A DNA stretch of 19,456 bases from JAENWH01 sp038248745 (lineage in GTDB: Bacteria; Bacillota; Clostridia; Peptostreptococcales; Anaerovoracaceae). Each line of letters starts with the position of its first letter. Within the stretch, counting starts at the first letter, position 1. The stretch is taken from positions 1-19,456 of the forward strand of contig JBBRXC010000017.1 in NCBI GenBank assembly GCA_038248745.1, given 5' to 3'. A program made the translations under genes and the position numbers. Positions 1 through 7,337 of this stretch are shown here, in pieces. The notes under the pieces are model-generated. The model saw only the letters and a program-made list of their open reading frames with translations, was not told the DNA's origin and ran no database searches.

Positions 1-1
1 T

Positions 2-403
2 GCAGAAACCCTTGGAATCCCTCAGGTTTCCTATGCTGAAGAAATTTATGACATTGAAGATGGCAATAAGGTTATTGTGAAGAGACAATTTGAAGACAGA
101 TATCATATTATTGAAGTAAAGATGCCTTGTCTTCTGACTGCACTCGCAGAATTGGCTACACCTAGATATATGCATGCCGGCGGCATTATTAATGCCTACG
201 AAAAGGACATTAAAACTTTAGGGTATGAAGATTTAAAAGAACTGCTAGTTCTTGAAGACATCGGTTTAAAGGGATCACCTACTAATGTATTTAAATCATT
301 TACAAAGCAGGCGAAGGGCACAGGAACACTTCATAAGGACTTAAGCCCAGATGAAGCGGTTGAAGAAATTATGGCTAAGCTTGAAGAACGACACATTATT
401 TAG
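2..403 (+). CDS. etfB: Electron transfer flavoprotein beta subunit, C-terminal part (5' end outside window)
   Basis: This is the last 133 codons of an open frame that enters from the left edge, so the real start is outside the window and the GTG at 77 is internal. The visible protein includes the segment VKMPCLLTALAELATPRYMH, typical of the EtfB core, and the C-terminal part (SPTNVFKSF, then a final helix) that in this family reaches over to EtfA. EtfB binds AMP or, in bifurcating Etfs, a second FAD. The AMP/FAD-binding N-terminal residues are not in view, so bifurcating versus ordinary Etf cannot be decided here. It lies 24 bp before etfA on the same strand, the usual etfBA order. The partner dehydrogenase (for example an acyl-CoA dehydrogenase) would be expected upstream, outside the window. 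Confidence 0.95.
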   Translation, partial: AETLGIPQVSYAEEIYDIEDGNKVIVKRQFEDRYHIIEVKMPCLLTALAELATPRYMHAGGIINAYEKDIKTLGYEDLKELLVLEDIGLKGSPTNVFKSFTKQAKGTGTLHKDLSPDEAVEEIMAKLEERHII

Positions 404-427
404 TAGAGAGAAGGAGGAACCTTTAAA

Positions 428-1453
428 ATGAGTAAAGATATTTATGTACTTGCAGAGCAAAGAGATGGCGTAATAGCTAAAGTAGCCTTTGAACTTATTG
501 GAGAAGCTACAAAGCTTGCTGCAGATTTAGAACAAAAAGTGGTTGGAATCCTACTAGGAGACCAGATTAAAGATAAAGCCCAAAGCTTGATTGAAGCGGG
601 TGCAGATTCTGTATTAGTTATTGAAGATGAAATGCTTGCGGAATATGTAACAGAACCTTATACAAAGGCAATTACAGCAGTGATCAAGGAATTCGATCCT
701 GAAATAATTCTTTTCGGTGCTACCTCAATAGGTAGAGATCTTGCGCCAAGAGTAGCTTCAAGAGTTCATACTGGGCTTACAGCGGACTGTACAAAACTTG
801 ACATTGATGTTTGGAAAGCAACACCTGAGGATGAAGGACAGAAACTGTTGTTTATGACTCGTCCTGCTTTCGGTGGGAATATTATGGCGACAATCCTATG
901 CAAATATTACAGACCTCAGATGGCAACAGTTAGACCTGGCGTTATGAGAAAATTAGTGGCAGACCACGGCAGAACAGGCGAAATAAAAGAATTTAAGGTG
1001 AACTTTGTGCCGGCTGACATGAACATTGTCATTAGAGAAGTTGTAAAGGAAAAGCACAAAAAGGTGGATATTACAGAAGCAAAGAGATTGGTTTCAGGCG
1101 GCCGTGGAATTGGTTCTCCTGAATTCTATATGACTCTTCAGGAAGTGGCAGATTTGATTGACGGAGAAATTTCATCTTCAAGAGCAAATGTTGATGCCGG
1201 ATGGATTGAGAGAGAAAGACAGGTTGGACAAACCGGTAAGACAGTAAGACCAGAACTTTACATGGCATGCGGCATTTCTGGGGCGATCCAGCACGTTGCA
1301 GGTATGGAAGGTTCGGACTGTGTCATTGCTATCAATAAGAACGATACAGCGGCAATCTTCGATGTATCAGACTTAGGAATCGTCGGAGATGTCAAGGTGA
1401 TCATCCCTAAACTGGTTGAGGCGTTGAAAAAATACAAAATAAGCCAACAATAA
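428..1453 (+). CDS. etfA: Electron transfer flavoprotein alpha subunit
   Basis: A full-length 341-residue EtfA. With EtfB it forms the soluble flavoprotein that carries electrons from or to acyl-CoA dehydrogenases; in clostridia such Etfs often bifurcate electrons from NADH to ferredoxin and an enoyl-CoA. The N-terminal half (about 1-190) is the variable Rossmann-like domain, with FGATSIGRDLAPRVA at 96-110. The C-terminal FAD domain is well preserved: SGGRGIGSPE at 223-232, QVGQTGKTVRPELY at 265-278, CGISGAIQH at 281-289 and INKNDTAAIFDVSDLGIVGD at 302-321. The start is fixed by AAGGAGG at 410-416, upstream of ATG 428. It is downstream of etfB and probably co-transcribed with it. The stop codon lies at the edge of a palindromic repeat, and a strong hairpin terminator follows at 1520-1558. 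The family assignment is firm; the physiological dehydrogenase partner is not visible. Confidence 0.97.
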   Translation: MSKDIYVLAEQRDGVIAKVAFELIGEATKLAADLEQKVVGILLGDQIKDKAQSLIEAGADSVLVIEDEMLAEYVTEPYTKAITAVIKEFDPEIILFGATSIGRDLAPRVASRVHTGLTADCTKLDIDVWKATPEDEGQKLLFMTRPAFGGNIMATILCKYYRPQMATVRPGVMRKLVADHGRTGEIKEFKVNFVPADMNIVIREVVKEKHKKVDITEAKRLVSGGRGIGSPEFYMTLQEVADLIDGEISSSRANVDAGWIERERQVGQTGKTVRPELYMACGISGAIQHVAGMEGSDCVIAINKNDTAAIFDVSDLGIVGDVKVIIPKLVEALKKYKISQQ

Positions 1454-1490
1454 GCCCATTATAAGCACCCTATATTGGGCTTGGGCTTCC
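1452..1490. repeat. GGGCTT-type palindromic intergenic repeat, copy 1
   Basis: Starting inside the etfA stop codon is a 31-bp near-palindrome (1452-1482) with outer arms AAGCCCA and TGGGCTT, followed by GGGCTTCC. It aligns without gaps, with 27 of 31 bases identical, to 9682-9712 downstream of hypE, and its right side (TATATTGGGCTT, then GGGCTTCC) matches 9733-9755. It therefore looks like one copy of a dispersed palindromic element rather than a chance hairpin. It has no T-run of its own. Confidence 0.6.
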
Positions 1491-1519
1491 ACGATACGGT
1501 TGAAAATGCTCATTCTTAG

Positions 1520-1558
1520 AAAAAGTTATACACAGGTTTCCTGTGTATAACTTTTTTT
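1520..1558 (+). terminator. Rho-independent terminator of etfBA, with DnaA-box-like arms
   Basis: A perfect 17-bp stem (1520-1536 with 1540-1556), a TTT loop, and a run of seven T at 1552-1558. It is placed correctly to end the etfBA transcript. Each arm contains TTATACACA (1526-1534 and, inverted, 1542-1550), one mismatch from the bacterial DnaA-box consensus TTATCCACA. Confidence 0.85.
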
Positions 1559-1634
1559 GATGGCTTGAAGCCGTTGCGAAAGCTTGGGAACAGCAGTTAT
1601 GGGACGGCTGATTTGGTACAGAGCAGTGGGAGTC

Positions 1635-1684
1635 AAAAAAGTGATGGAATTAGGATTCTCCTAATTCCATCACTTTTTTTTTTT
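1635..1684 (-). terminator. Terminator of the NSS transporter gene (probably bidirectional)
   Basis: A perfect 21-bp stem (1635-1655 with 1659-1679) with a 3-nt loop. It has A-rich sequence on the left and a long T-run on the right, so it can function on both strands. On the reverse strand it follows the transporter stop codon (1744) by about 60 bp; on the forward strand it would back up the etfA terminator. The stretch 1559-1634 between the two hairpins holds nothing I recognise. Confidence 0.85.
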
Positions 1685-1743
1685 ACAATTATACTTTTAT
1701 TACATAACCATTAACTTTAAGTTTTGTGATACAAAGACTTGGA

Positions 1744-3120
1744 CTAGATAATTCCAAATCCGCTTAACATGATTAATAGGATAGCAATTGGCGCTACGAA
1801 TTTAACCATAATTTTGTATGCAGTTTTTAACTTGAAATCATATTTACCATGAGAACTAGCTTCATCAGAAGCTTTGTCAACTCCCCAAATCCATCCGACC
1901 AGGATACAGAACAACAATGCGCCAAGAGGCATTAATAACTTATCTGTCATGAATTCCATCATGTCACCTAATACTGGATAAGAAACTCCGTTTGCGTCAA
2001 ACCAGATACCCTTCAGATTCATGTTTGCCTGAGAAAGGGTATACAAGATACCTATAGAAAACATAATAGCGGATAATCCAATTGCTGCTTTTGTACGATC
2101 TATCTTTAATTCTTCAGTTACATAAGCAACAGTTCCTTCCAATATGGAGATAGCAGAAGTCAGCGCAGCGAATAATAATAGAATATAGAATAGCGCTCCG
2201 AAAACTGTACCAAAAGGCATTGACTGGAAAGCACCAGCAAGGGAGATAAATGCAAATCCAGCACTTCCACCACCAGCAATATCAATGCCAGCAGCAAAAG
2301 CAATAGGAATCATTGCAAAACCTGCAAGCAATGCAACACCTGTGTCTAAACCACATATTAAAAAGGTGTTTTTCACAAGATTTTCTTCTTTGCTTAAATA
2401 AGAACCGTATGTAGCCATAACCCCCATACCAAGAGACAAGGAGAAGAACGCCTGGCCCATTGCGGCTAAAACAACATCTCCGGTAACTTTGCTGAAATCA
2501 GGGTAAAGTAAATATTTCAGACCTTCTCCGGCGCCTTCTGAAGTAATCCCTTTAATACACATAATAATTAAAAGCAAAAACAATGCAGGCATCATAAATT
2601 TGTTAAGTTTCTCGATACCGCCCGCTACACCTTTGATTACTACAAATGTAGTAAGTCCAATAAATAAAAACGGATAAATAAGTGCACCTTGAAGTGGGAA
2701 ACCTGTTCCCATCCCTAAGATATCAACCAAGAAGAAGTTGGTAGGATCTGCATAAACTCCGCCAGCACCGGTTAGATATTCAACGCAATACTTTAGAACC
2801 CAGCCACCAACATGTGAATAGTAAGAAAGGATAATGAATCCTGTTAATATCCCCATGCCACCTAAGAATGTCCATCTTTTGTTAATAGCTCTAACAGAAC
2901 CAACACAATTCTTTTGTGCATTACGCCCAACAACGAACTCCGTTAGCATTACAGTTACCCCTATGGAGAATACTATAATAATATAAATTAAAATAAACGC
3001 TCCGCCCCCATTACCATAAGCTAGTCTTGGAAATTTCCAAATATTCCCTAGCCCTACTGCGGATCCTGCTGCAGCCAATATAAAACCAATATTAGTTGCC
3101 CATTGCCCTCTTTTTTCCAT
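1744..3120 (-). CDS. Sodium-dependent transporter of the NSS (neurotransmitter:sodium symporter, SNF) family
   Basis: A 458-residue polytopic membrane protein with about 11 hydrophobic segments, the size and topology usual for bacterial NSS members such as MhsT and Tyt1. Transmembrane segment 1 carries the family signature with its unwound stretch, AGSAVGLGNIWKFP at 18-31, followed by NGGGAFILIYI at 37-47, where LeuT has its equivalent NGGGAF. Family knowledge says these proteins import amino acids with Na+ through the LeuT fold; the substrate cannot be read from the sequence. The start at 3118-3120 (reverse) is supported by AAAGGAGG a few bases upstream. It is transcribed alone, divergently from the hyp operon, from a TTGACA promoter at 3229-3257, and ends at the 21-bp-stem terminator at 1635-1684. 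In an amino-acid-using anaerobe such a transporter would supply substrate, but that is inference. Confidence 0.93.
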   Translation of the reverse strand: MEKRGQWATNIGFILAAAGSAVGLGNIWKFPRLAYGNGGGAFILIYIIIVFSIGVTVMLTEFVVGRNAQKNCVGSVRAINKRWTFLGGMGILTGFIILSYYSHVGGWVLKYCVEYLTGAGGVYADPTNFFLVDILGMGTGFPLQGALIYPFLFIGLTTFVVIKGVAGGIEKLNKFMMPALFLLLIIMCIKGITSEGAGEGLKYLLYPDFSKVTGDVVLAAMGQAFFSLSLGMGVMATYGSYLSKEENLVKNTFLICGLDTGVALLAGFAMIPIAFAAGIDIAGGGSAGFAFISLAGAFQSMPFGTVFGALFYILLLFAALTSAISILEGTVAYVTEELKIDRTKAAIGLSAIMFSIGILYTLSQANMNLKGIWFDANGVSYPVLGDMMEFMTDKLLMPLGALLFCILVGWIWGVDKASDEASSHGKYDFKLKTAYKIMVKFVAPIAILLIMLSGFGII

Positions 3121-3201
3121 AAAATAACCTCCTTTAAAATAAATAAATAAATAAATAAAAACGCTTCGCCTTGTTCTACGCTAAAATAACACAAAAAAAT
3201 C

Positions 3202-3214
3202 ATGTTACTAACAT
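3202..3214. promoter_or_regulatory. Short palindrome in the transporter leader, possible operator
   Basis: ATGTTA and TAACAT flank a single central base (3202-3214). The palindrome lies about 15-25 bp downstream of the -10 box proposed for the reverse-strand transporter promoter, where a repressor could block transcription. It is short and only a candidate. Confidence 0.3.
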
Positions 3215-3228
3215 ATATAGACATAAGT

Positions 3229-3257
3229 AGTTTACTGAATAAGATAAAAAATGTCAA
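3229..3257 (-). promoter_or_regulatory. Promoter of the NSS transporter gene
   Basis: Reading the reverse strand, a perfect -35 TTGACA (3257-3252) is followed after 17 bp by TAAACT (3234-3229). This would give a leader of about 100 nt before the transporter start. The leader contains a run of AAAT/TAAA repeats near 3138-3157. Confidence 0.6.
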
Positions 3258-3334
3258 GCGATAAGCAATATATAATTCTAAATTTTCAGAATAGTTTCAG
3301 ATTGGAAACCTAAAAGCTTGTAAGCAAATTCTAA

Positions 3335-3363
3335 TTGTAAATTGTTTGAAAAAATCGTATAAT
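3335..3363 (+). promoter_or_regulatory. Promoter of the hyp operon
   Basis: TTGTAA at 3335-3340, a 17-bp spacer and a perfect TATAAT at 3358-3363 give a standard vegetative promoter about 40 bp before the hypA start. I see no sigma-54 (-24/-12) element and no clear operator, so expression may be constitutive or set by distant sites. Confidence 0.65.
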
Positions 3364-3409
3364 AATAGGGTATAGAGATTAAACTTGTATACATATAAAG
3401 GAAGTGAAA

Positions 3410-3751
3410 ATGCACGAATATCCAATCACCCAGCAGATTATTAAGATCGCTGAAAAGCACTGTCTTGAGGCTGGTAATAAAAAAGTAACTAAAGTGAGTT
3501 TGGTTGTAGGAGAATATTCAGGGTTTGTAGGAGATTCCATTCAAATGTATTATGATGTAATATCAAAAGATACACTTTGCGAAGGGTCAAAAATAGAAAT
3601 AGAATATATTAAGCCAAAACTTAAATGCCCGGCATGTGGGGGATTGTTCGAAAAAGTTCCCATGTCTTTTGCATGTCCAAAATGTGGAGAAGACGGCGGT
3701 CCAACAGAAATAGGGAAAGAATTTTATATCAAGGAAATAGAGGTAGAATAA
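3410..3751 (+). CDS. hypA: HypA, nickel delivery protein for [NiFe]-hydrogenase maturation
   Basis: A 113-residue protein, the family's normal length. HypA works with HypB to insert nickel into the hydrogenase large subunit. I start it at ATG 3410 rather than at the in-frame GTG 3404, because HypA proteins begin MHE: the Met1 amine and His2 are nickel ligands and must be N-terminal. AAAGGAAG at 3397-3404 is a suitable ribosome binding site for that ATG. The zinc site is complete: C73PAC76 and C89PKC92. It is the first gene of the hyp operon, and its stop codon directly abuts the hypB start. HybF-type paralogues are the only realistic alternative, and the difference does not change the role. 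Confidence 0.95.
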   Translation: MHEYPITQQIIKIAEKHCLEAGNKKVTKVSLVVGEYSGFVGDSIQMYYDVISKDTLCEGSKIEIEYIKPKLKCPACGGLFEKVPMSFACPKCGEDGGPTEIGKEFYIKEIEVE

Positions 3752-4435
3752 ATGCATGATGTTAAAAAGTTAAATATTATGGAAAATATTCACGATGAAA
3801 ACGATCATATTGCAGAGCATGTGAATGAGGATCTAACAGAATATGGGGTTTTGGTTGTAAATGAAATGGGCGGACCTGGGGTCGGGAAGACCACAACGTT
3901 GAAAAATATTATCAAAAGACTAAGCATGAAGGCTTACGTTATAGAAGGAGACATAGAATCAGATATTGATACAAAGGATCTGAGGAGTTTAGGAATTACC
4001 ACTTTCCAGATTAATACGTTCGGGGCCTGCCATTTAGATGCGCCTATGATACATAATATGGTTCAAAATATAGCATTTGAAAAAAAAGGAATTTTGTTTA
4101 TAGAAAACATCGGAAACCTTGTTTGCCCGGCGGAATTTTCAATTGGGGAACATGTGAAGATGCTGATTTCTACAGTAACGGAAGGCAGTGACAAACCATA
4201 CAAATACCCACTTGCCTTTGAAAAAGCGGATATCATTATCATTAATAAAATTGATTTGATCCCTTATTTGGATTTTGATGAAGACTATTTTATGAAAGGC
4301 GTCAGAGCGCTGAACAAGAAAGTTCCTGTGTTTAAGGTATCAGGGAAAACCGGAGAAGGCTTTGACCAGGTAACTGCTTGGTTTGAAGAGAGAGCAAAGA
4401 CGATAGAGGTGAAACATCACCATCACCATGAATAA
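3752..4435 (+). CDS. hypB: HypB, GTPase for nickel insertion, with a C-terminal His5 tail
   Basis: A 227-residue SIMIBI-class GTPase that powers nickel transfer from HypA to the hydrogenase precursor. Visible motifs: P-loop GPGVGKTT at 41-48, EGD at 65-67, the G4 motif NKID at 165-168 and SGKTG near 197-201. The G-domain metal site is intact: C93 and H94 in GACHLDA, and C125 in NLVCPAEF. Many HypB proteins have a histidine-rich N-terminal region. Here the N-terminus has only scattered His, but the C-terminus ends K-HHHHH-E (His 222-226). Those codons lie just before and into the 8-bp overlap with the hypF start at 4428, so the tail is coded by genomic sequence and is not an appended tag. Start ATG 3752 directly follows the hypA stop. 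Function is certain; the role of the tail (nickel storage or binding) is inferred. Confidence 0.95.
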   Translation: MHDVKKLNIMENIHDENDHIAEHVNEDLTEYGVLVVNEMGGPGVGKTTTLKNIIKRLSMKAYVIEGDIESDIDTKDLRSLGITTFQINTFGACHLDAPMIHNMVQNIAFEKKGILFIENIGNLVCPAEFSIGEHVKMLISTVTEGSDKPYKYPLAFEKADIIIINKIDLIPYLDFDEDYFMKGVRALNKKVPVFKVSGKTGEGFDQVTAWFEERAKTIEVKHHHHHE

Positions 4436-6812
4436 TAAAATCACGGAGACAATTAAATTGTGGGGAATCGTTCAAGGGGTCGGATTCAGACCCTTTGTTG
4501 TTAGGTTGGCTGATTTTTATGGCATAAAGGGAGAGGTGTTAAACATCGGAGGTCTTGTTGAAATACGACTAACAGACACCGAAGAAAACATCGAAAAATT
4601 TATAGATGCTTTGAAAAAAGAAAAACCAGAACCGGCAGAAATTGTCCATATTAAAAGGGAACGGATAGAGTTTATTCCATATGAAACGTTTACCATTCTG
4701 GACAGCAGCGAGGGAGACGATGAGGCTGCCATGATACCGGCGGATCTTGCCATTTGCCCTGAATGTTTGCGGGAACTGAAGGAAGCGACGAATCCAAGAT
4801 ACCACCATCCCTTTATCAGCTGTATGGTTTGCGGCCCAAGATATACAATCATTGATAAAATCCCATATGACAGAGAAAACACGGCCATGACAGAATTTTC
4901 TATGTGCGAATTTTGTCGCCAGGAATATACTGACAGAAAAGACAGGCGATTTCATGCACAGACCATATCCTGTTATGACTGCGGCCCCCAGTTTGAACTT
5001 CTTCGCCCAAATAAAGTTGAACTTCTTCGCCCACTTAAAACAGAAGTGGCAGAGCAGGAAAAATTGAGGCTGGCTGGAAAAAAGCAAAATCAAGAAGAAT
5101 TGAATTTTGATGCAAAAATGAAAAATCAACAGGAATTGATTGATTTCGCAGCAACCCTTTTGTCACAGGGGAAAATCATAGGATTTAAGGCAGTTGGTGG
5201 ATATAACCTGGTATGCAGTCCACTTGATGATTCTGCTGTGGAAAAACTCAGAATGTTAAAAGGTAGGGAAGAAAAGCCATTTGCCGTCATGTTTAAAGAT
5301 GTGGAAATGGTTAGAAAGTATTGCATGGTTTCTCCTGAAGAGGAAAGCCTAATTTCTTCCGCAGCGAGACCGATCATGTTGCTGGAATATTCAGCTAGGG
5401 CCTGGTGGCGCACTAATCTGGCAGGAGAACCTAGTTGCAAGGAGTTTGAGAAAAGTAGATTTATTGGATGCCTTCTTCCAAGTATGGGCGGCCAGTACTT
5501 ATTACTTGAAAAATTTGATGGCCCCTTAATCATGACCAGTGCAAATGTTTCAAGTCTGCCAATGATAAAAGATGATCAGGAAATGCTTGATTTCATGGGA
5601 AAAAGCAATGGGCTAATTTCTGAAGTCTTATCAAACAAGAGAGAAATAAAAGTTCGCGTGGATGATTCTGTTGCCAGGATTATAGATGGACAACCGCAGC
5701 TAATCAGAAGAGCCAAGGGTTATACGCCGGTGCCTTTACATATAAATATGGGAGAAAAAAAGCCGGGAAATGAAATAATGATTTTGGCAGCCGGGGGTCA
5801 GCTGAAAAATTCATTTGCAGTTAGTAAAGGACCATTCTCTTATGTCAGTCAGTATTTTGGAGACTTGGACTCATTGGAGAACTGTAATATTTATGAAGAA
5901 AATATAGAAAGAATGAAAGCGCTATTTCGTATTGAACCCTGTATGGTTGTCTGTGACTTACATCCCTTGTATAATTCTACAATTATAGGGGAAAAATATG
6001 CAGAGAAGAAACAAATCCCAATCCTGAAAGTTCAGCATCATCATGCCCATGTTGCCTCCGTTATGGCGGAGCACGGCATCAACGATGCGGTCATCGGCGT
6101 CAGTTTTGATGGAACCGGGTACGGCGCAGATGGGGAAATATGGGGCGGAGAGATACTCTTCTGCCATCAAGATAAATATGAACGGCTGGCACATCTGCAA
6201 TATGTGAAAATGGTTGGTGGGGATTCCTCCATGAAGGAAGGCTGGAAGTCAGCAATGTGCTATGTAAACCATAAAAGCAGAAGGCTTGAAGAGGATGAAT
6301 TTCAGATTGATATCAGTGAAATTGTCAATTTTGGTGCGGGCGTTGAGGACAGAGAAAGCTGGACAATTATAAAAGCGGCTCTTGACCATAATGTAAATAC
6401 CATTGAAAGTTCCAGTATGGGAAGGCTGTTTGATGCGGTTTCATCCTTGCTTGGCATTTGTCAGGAAAATAAATATGAGGGCCAATGTGCTATTCTGCTG
6501 GAAGATGCGGCGGCGAGGGCAATGAAGGCGCCAGGGGTGAATGTGGCGGATGATCTAGCGTTGAAATTTCATTTAAGCATTGCTGAATCAGTATTGGAAC
6601 AATGCGAAAAGTTCAGGGCAAAAACAGGAGTAAATAAGGTGGCCTTGACTGGCGGTGTTTTCCAAAATAAAATTTTGATGGAAGAAAGTTTGGCAAAGCT
6701 GAGAGTGGCCAAATTTGAAGTGTTTTATAATATTTCAGTAAGCCCAAATGACGGCGGAATCGCTTTAGGTCAAAACTATATTGGGATGCACCATTTAACA
6801 AGTGTGGTATAA
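4428..6812 (+). CDS. hypF: HypF, carbamoyltransferase for cyanide ligand synthesis
   Basis: A 794-residue HypF, somewhat longer than the usual 750 or so. It converts carbamoyl phosphate to a carbamoyl-adenylate and transfers the carbamoyl group to HypE's C-terminal cysteine, the first step in making the CN ligands. Domains in order: acylphosphatase (about 5-92, with VQGVGFRPF at 15-23, Arg21 and Asn39); zinc-finger-like region with Cys pairs C110/C113, C132/C135, C160/C163 and C182/C185; a long linker (about 188-236); YrdC-like domain (about 237-430, with KAVGGYNLVC and KGREEKPFAVM); and a Kae1-like C-terminal domain with HHHAH at 537-541, DGTGYG at 561-566, SSSMGRLFDAV at 661-671 and TGGVFQNK at 741-748. 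The linker contains an in-frame 8-residue duplication and is charged and Lys/Gln/Glu-rich. Some signatures are diverged, for example VGGDSSMKEGW where PGGD...REPWR is common, and LPSMGG in place of LPYTPLH. The ATG overlaps the end of hypB by 8 bp, suggesting translational coupling. Confidence 0.95.
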   Translation: MNNKITETIKLWGIVQGVGFRPFVVRLADFYGIKGEVLNIGGLVEIRLTDTEENIEKFIDALKKEKPEPAEIVHIKRERIEFIPYETFTILDSSEGDDEAAMIPADLAICPECLRELKEATNPRYHHPFISCMVCGPRYTIIDKIPYDRENTAMTEFSMCEFCRQEYTDRKDRRFHAQTISCYDCGPQFELLRPNKVELLRPLKTEVAEQEKLRLAGKKQNQEELNFDAKMKNQQELIDFAATLLSQGKIIGFKAVGGYNLVCSPLDDSAVEKLRMLKGREEKPFAVMFKDVEMVRKYCMVSPEEESLISSAARPIMLLEYSARAWWRTNLAGEPSCKEFEKSRFIGCLLPSMGGQYLLLEKFDGPLIMTSANVSSLPMIKDDQEMLDFMGKSNGLISEVLSNKREIKVRVDDSVARIIDGQPQLIRRAKGYTPVPLHINMGEKKPGNEIMILAAGGQLKNSFAVSKGPFSYVSQYFGDLDSLENCNIYEENIERMKALFRIEPCMVVCDLHPLYNSTIIGEKYAEKKQIPILKVQHHHAHVASVMAEHGINDAVIGVSFDGTGYGADGEIWGGEILFCHQDKYERLAHLQYVKMVGGDSSMKEGWKSAMCYVNHKSRRLEEDEFQIDISEIVNFGAGVEDRESWTIIKAALDHNVNTIESSSMGRLFDAVSSLLGICQENKYEGQCAILLEDAAARAMKAPGVNVADDLALKFHLSIAESVLEQCEKFRAKTGVNKVALTGGVFQNKILMEESLAKLRVAKFEVFYNISVSPNDGGIALGQNYIGMHHLTSVV
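4993..5033 (+). repeat. In-frame 24-bp tandem duplication within hypF
   Basis: A perfect 17-bp direct repeat at 4993-5009 and 5017-5033, offset by 24 bp (eight codons). It encodes the adjacent octapeptides FELLRPNK and VELLRPLK in the HypF linker between the zinc-finger region and the YrdC domain. The reading frame is preserved. Confidence 0.85.
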
Positions 6813-6813
6813 T
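6804..6813 (+). promoter_or_regulatory. Candidate internal extended -10 promoter overlapping the hypF stop codon
   Basis: TGG followed by a perfect TATAAT (6808-6813) overlaps the hypF stop TAA (6810-6812), about 30 bp before the YbaK-like gene. I see no -35 at 17 bp, but an extended -10 can work without one. It could give separate expression of the YbaK-like gene and hypCDE. Confidence 0.35.
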
Positions 6814-6842
6814 CATTTGACGCTAGATTTGAAGGAGATAAA

Positions 6843-7337
6843 ATGGCAATAGAAAAAGTAAGACAATATTTTAAAGAACTTGGCATTGAAAAGAAGATTG
6901 TTGAATTTGACGTTTCCACTGCAACGGTAGAGCTGGCAGCAGAAGCAGGTGGTGTTATTCCGGCTAGAATATGCAAAACGATTTCCTTTAAAAGCAAGGA
7001 AGGGTGTATTCTCATTGAAACGGCGGGGGACACGAAAATCGATAATGGTAAATATAAACAATATTTTGGATTCAAGGCAAAAATGCTAAAACCTGAAGAG
7101 GTGATAGCGTATACGGGACATGAGGTAGGCGGGGTATGTGCTTTTGCAATTGAAAACCCAACAGTTGAAGTATATAGTGATATTTCGTTAAAAAGATTTG
7201 AAACTGTTTATCCTGCATGTGGGAGCAGTAATAGTGCAATAGAGCTGACCTGCGAGGAACTTCATACTTATGCTAAGAGCATAGAATGGATTGATGTCTG
7301 CAAGGGGTGGCGAGAAGGAGAAGAAAAATGTGTATAG
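6843..7337 (+). CDS. YbaK/EbsC-family aminoacyl-tRNA deacylase-like protein inside the hyp operon
   Basis: A 164-residue single-domain protein resembling the YbaK/ProX/EbsC superfamily, which hydrolyses mischarged aminoacyl-tRNAs (for example Cys-tRNA-Pro or Ala-tRNA-Pro). Visible family features are the central lysine in ICKTISFK (Lys45), the acidic/glycine segment GDTKIDNGKY near 62-71, and the GHEVGGVCAF loop at 92-102, equivalent to the substrate-pocket glycine loop. AAGGAG about 6 bp upstream supports ATG 6843. It is 30 bp after hypF and overlaps hypC by 10 bp, so it is co-transcribed with the maturation genes although no hydrogenase role is known for the family. The tRNA it edits cannot be told from sequence. 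A free-standing editing enzyme is most likely; a hydrogenase-linked role is speculation. Confidence 0.85.
   Translation: MAIEKVRQYFKELGIEKKIVEFDVSTATVELAAEAGGVIPARICKTISFKSKEGCILIETAGDTKIDNGKYKQYFGFKAKMLKPEEVIAYTGHEVGGVCAFAIENPTVEVYSDISLKRFETVYPACGSSNSAIELTCEELHTYAKSIEWIDVCKGWREGEEKCV

Noticed and set aside
77..403. GTG at 77 as an independent 108-residue gene
   Set aside because: The frame is open to the left edge and reads as EtfB throughout, so this is the tail of a truncated etfB.
4415..4432. His tag from a cloning vector
   Set aside because: The tail lies within a natural operon and overlaps hypF in the usual compact way; no vector sequence is present.
4569..5129. Long reverse-strand open frame (186 codons) under hypF
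   Set aside because: It has no family resemblance and is the complement of well-conserved HypF coding sequence; it is a shadow frame.
7307..7327. GTG start adding MARRRRK to HypC
   Set aside because: HypC function requires Cys at position 2, and a ribosome binding site fits ATG 7328.
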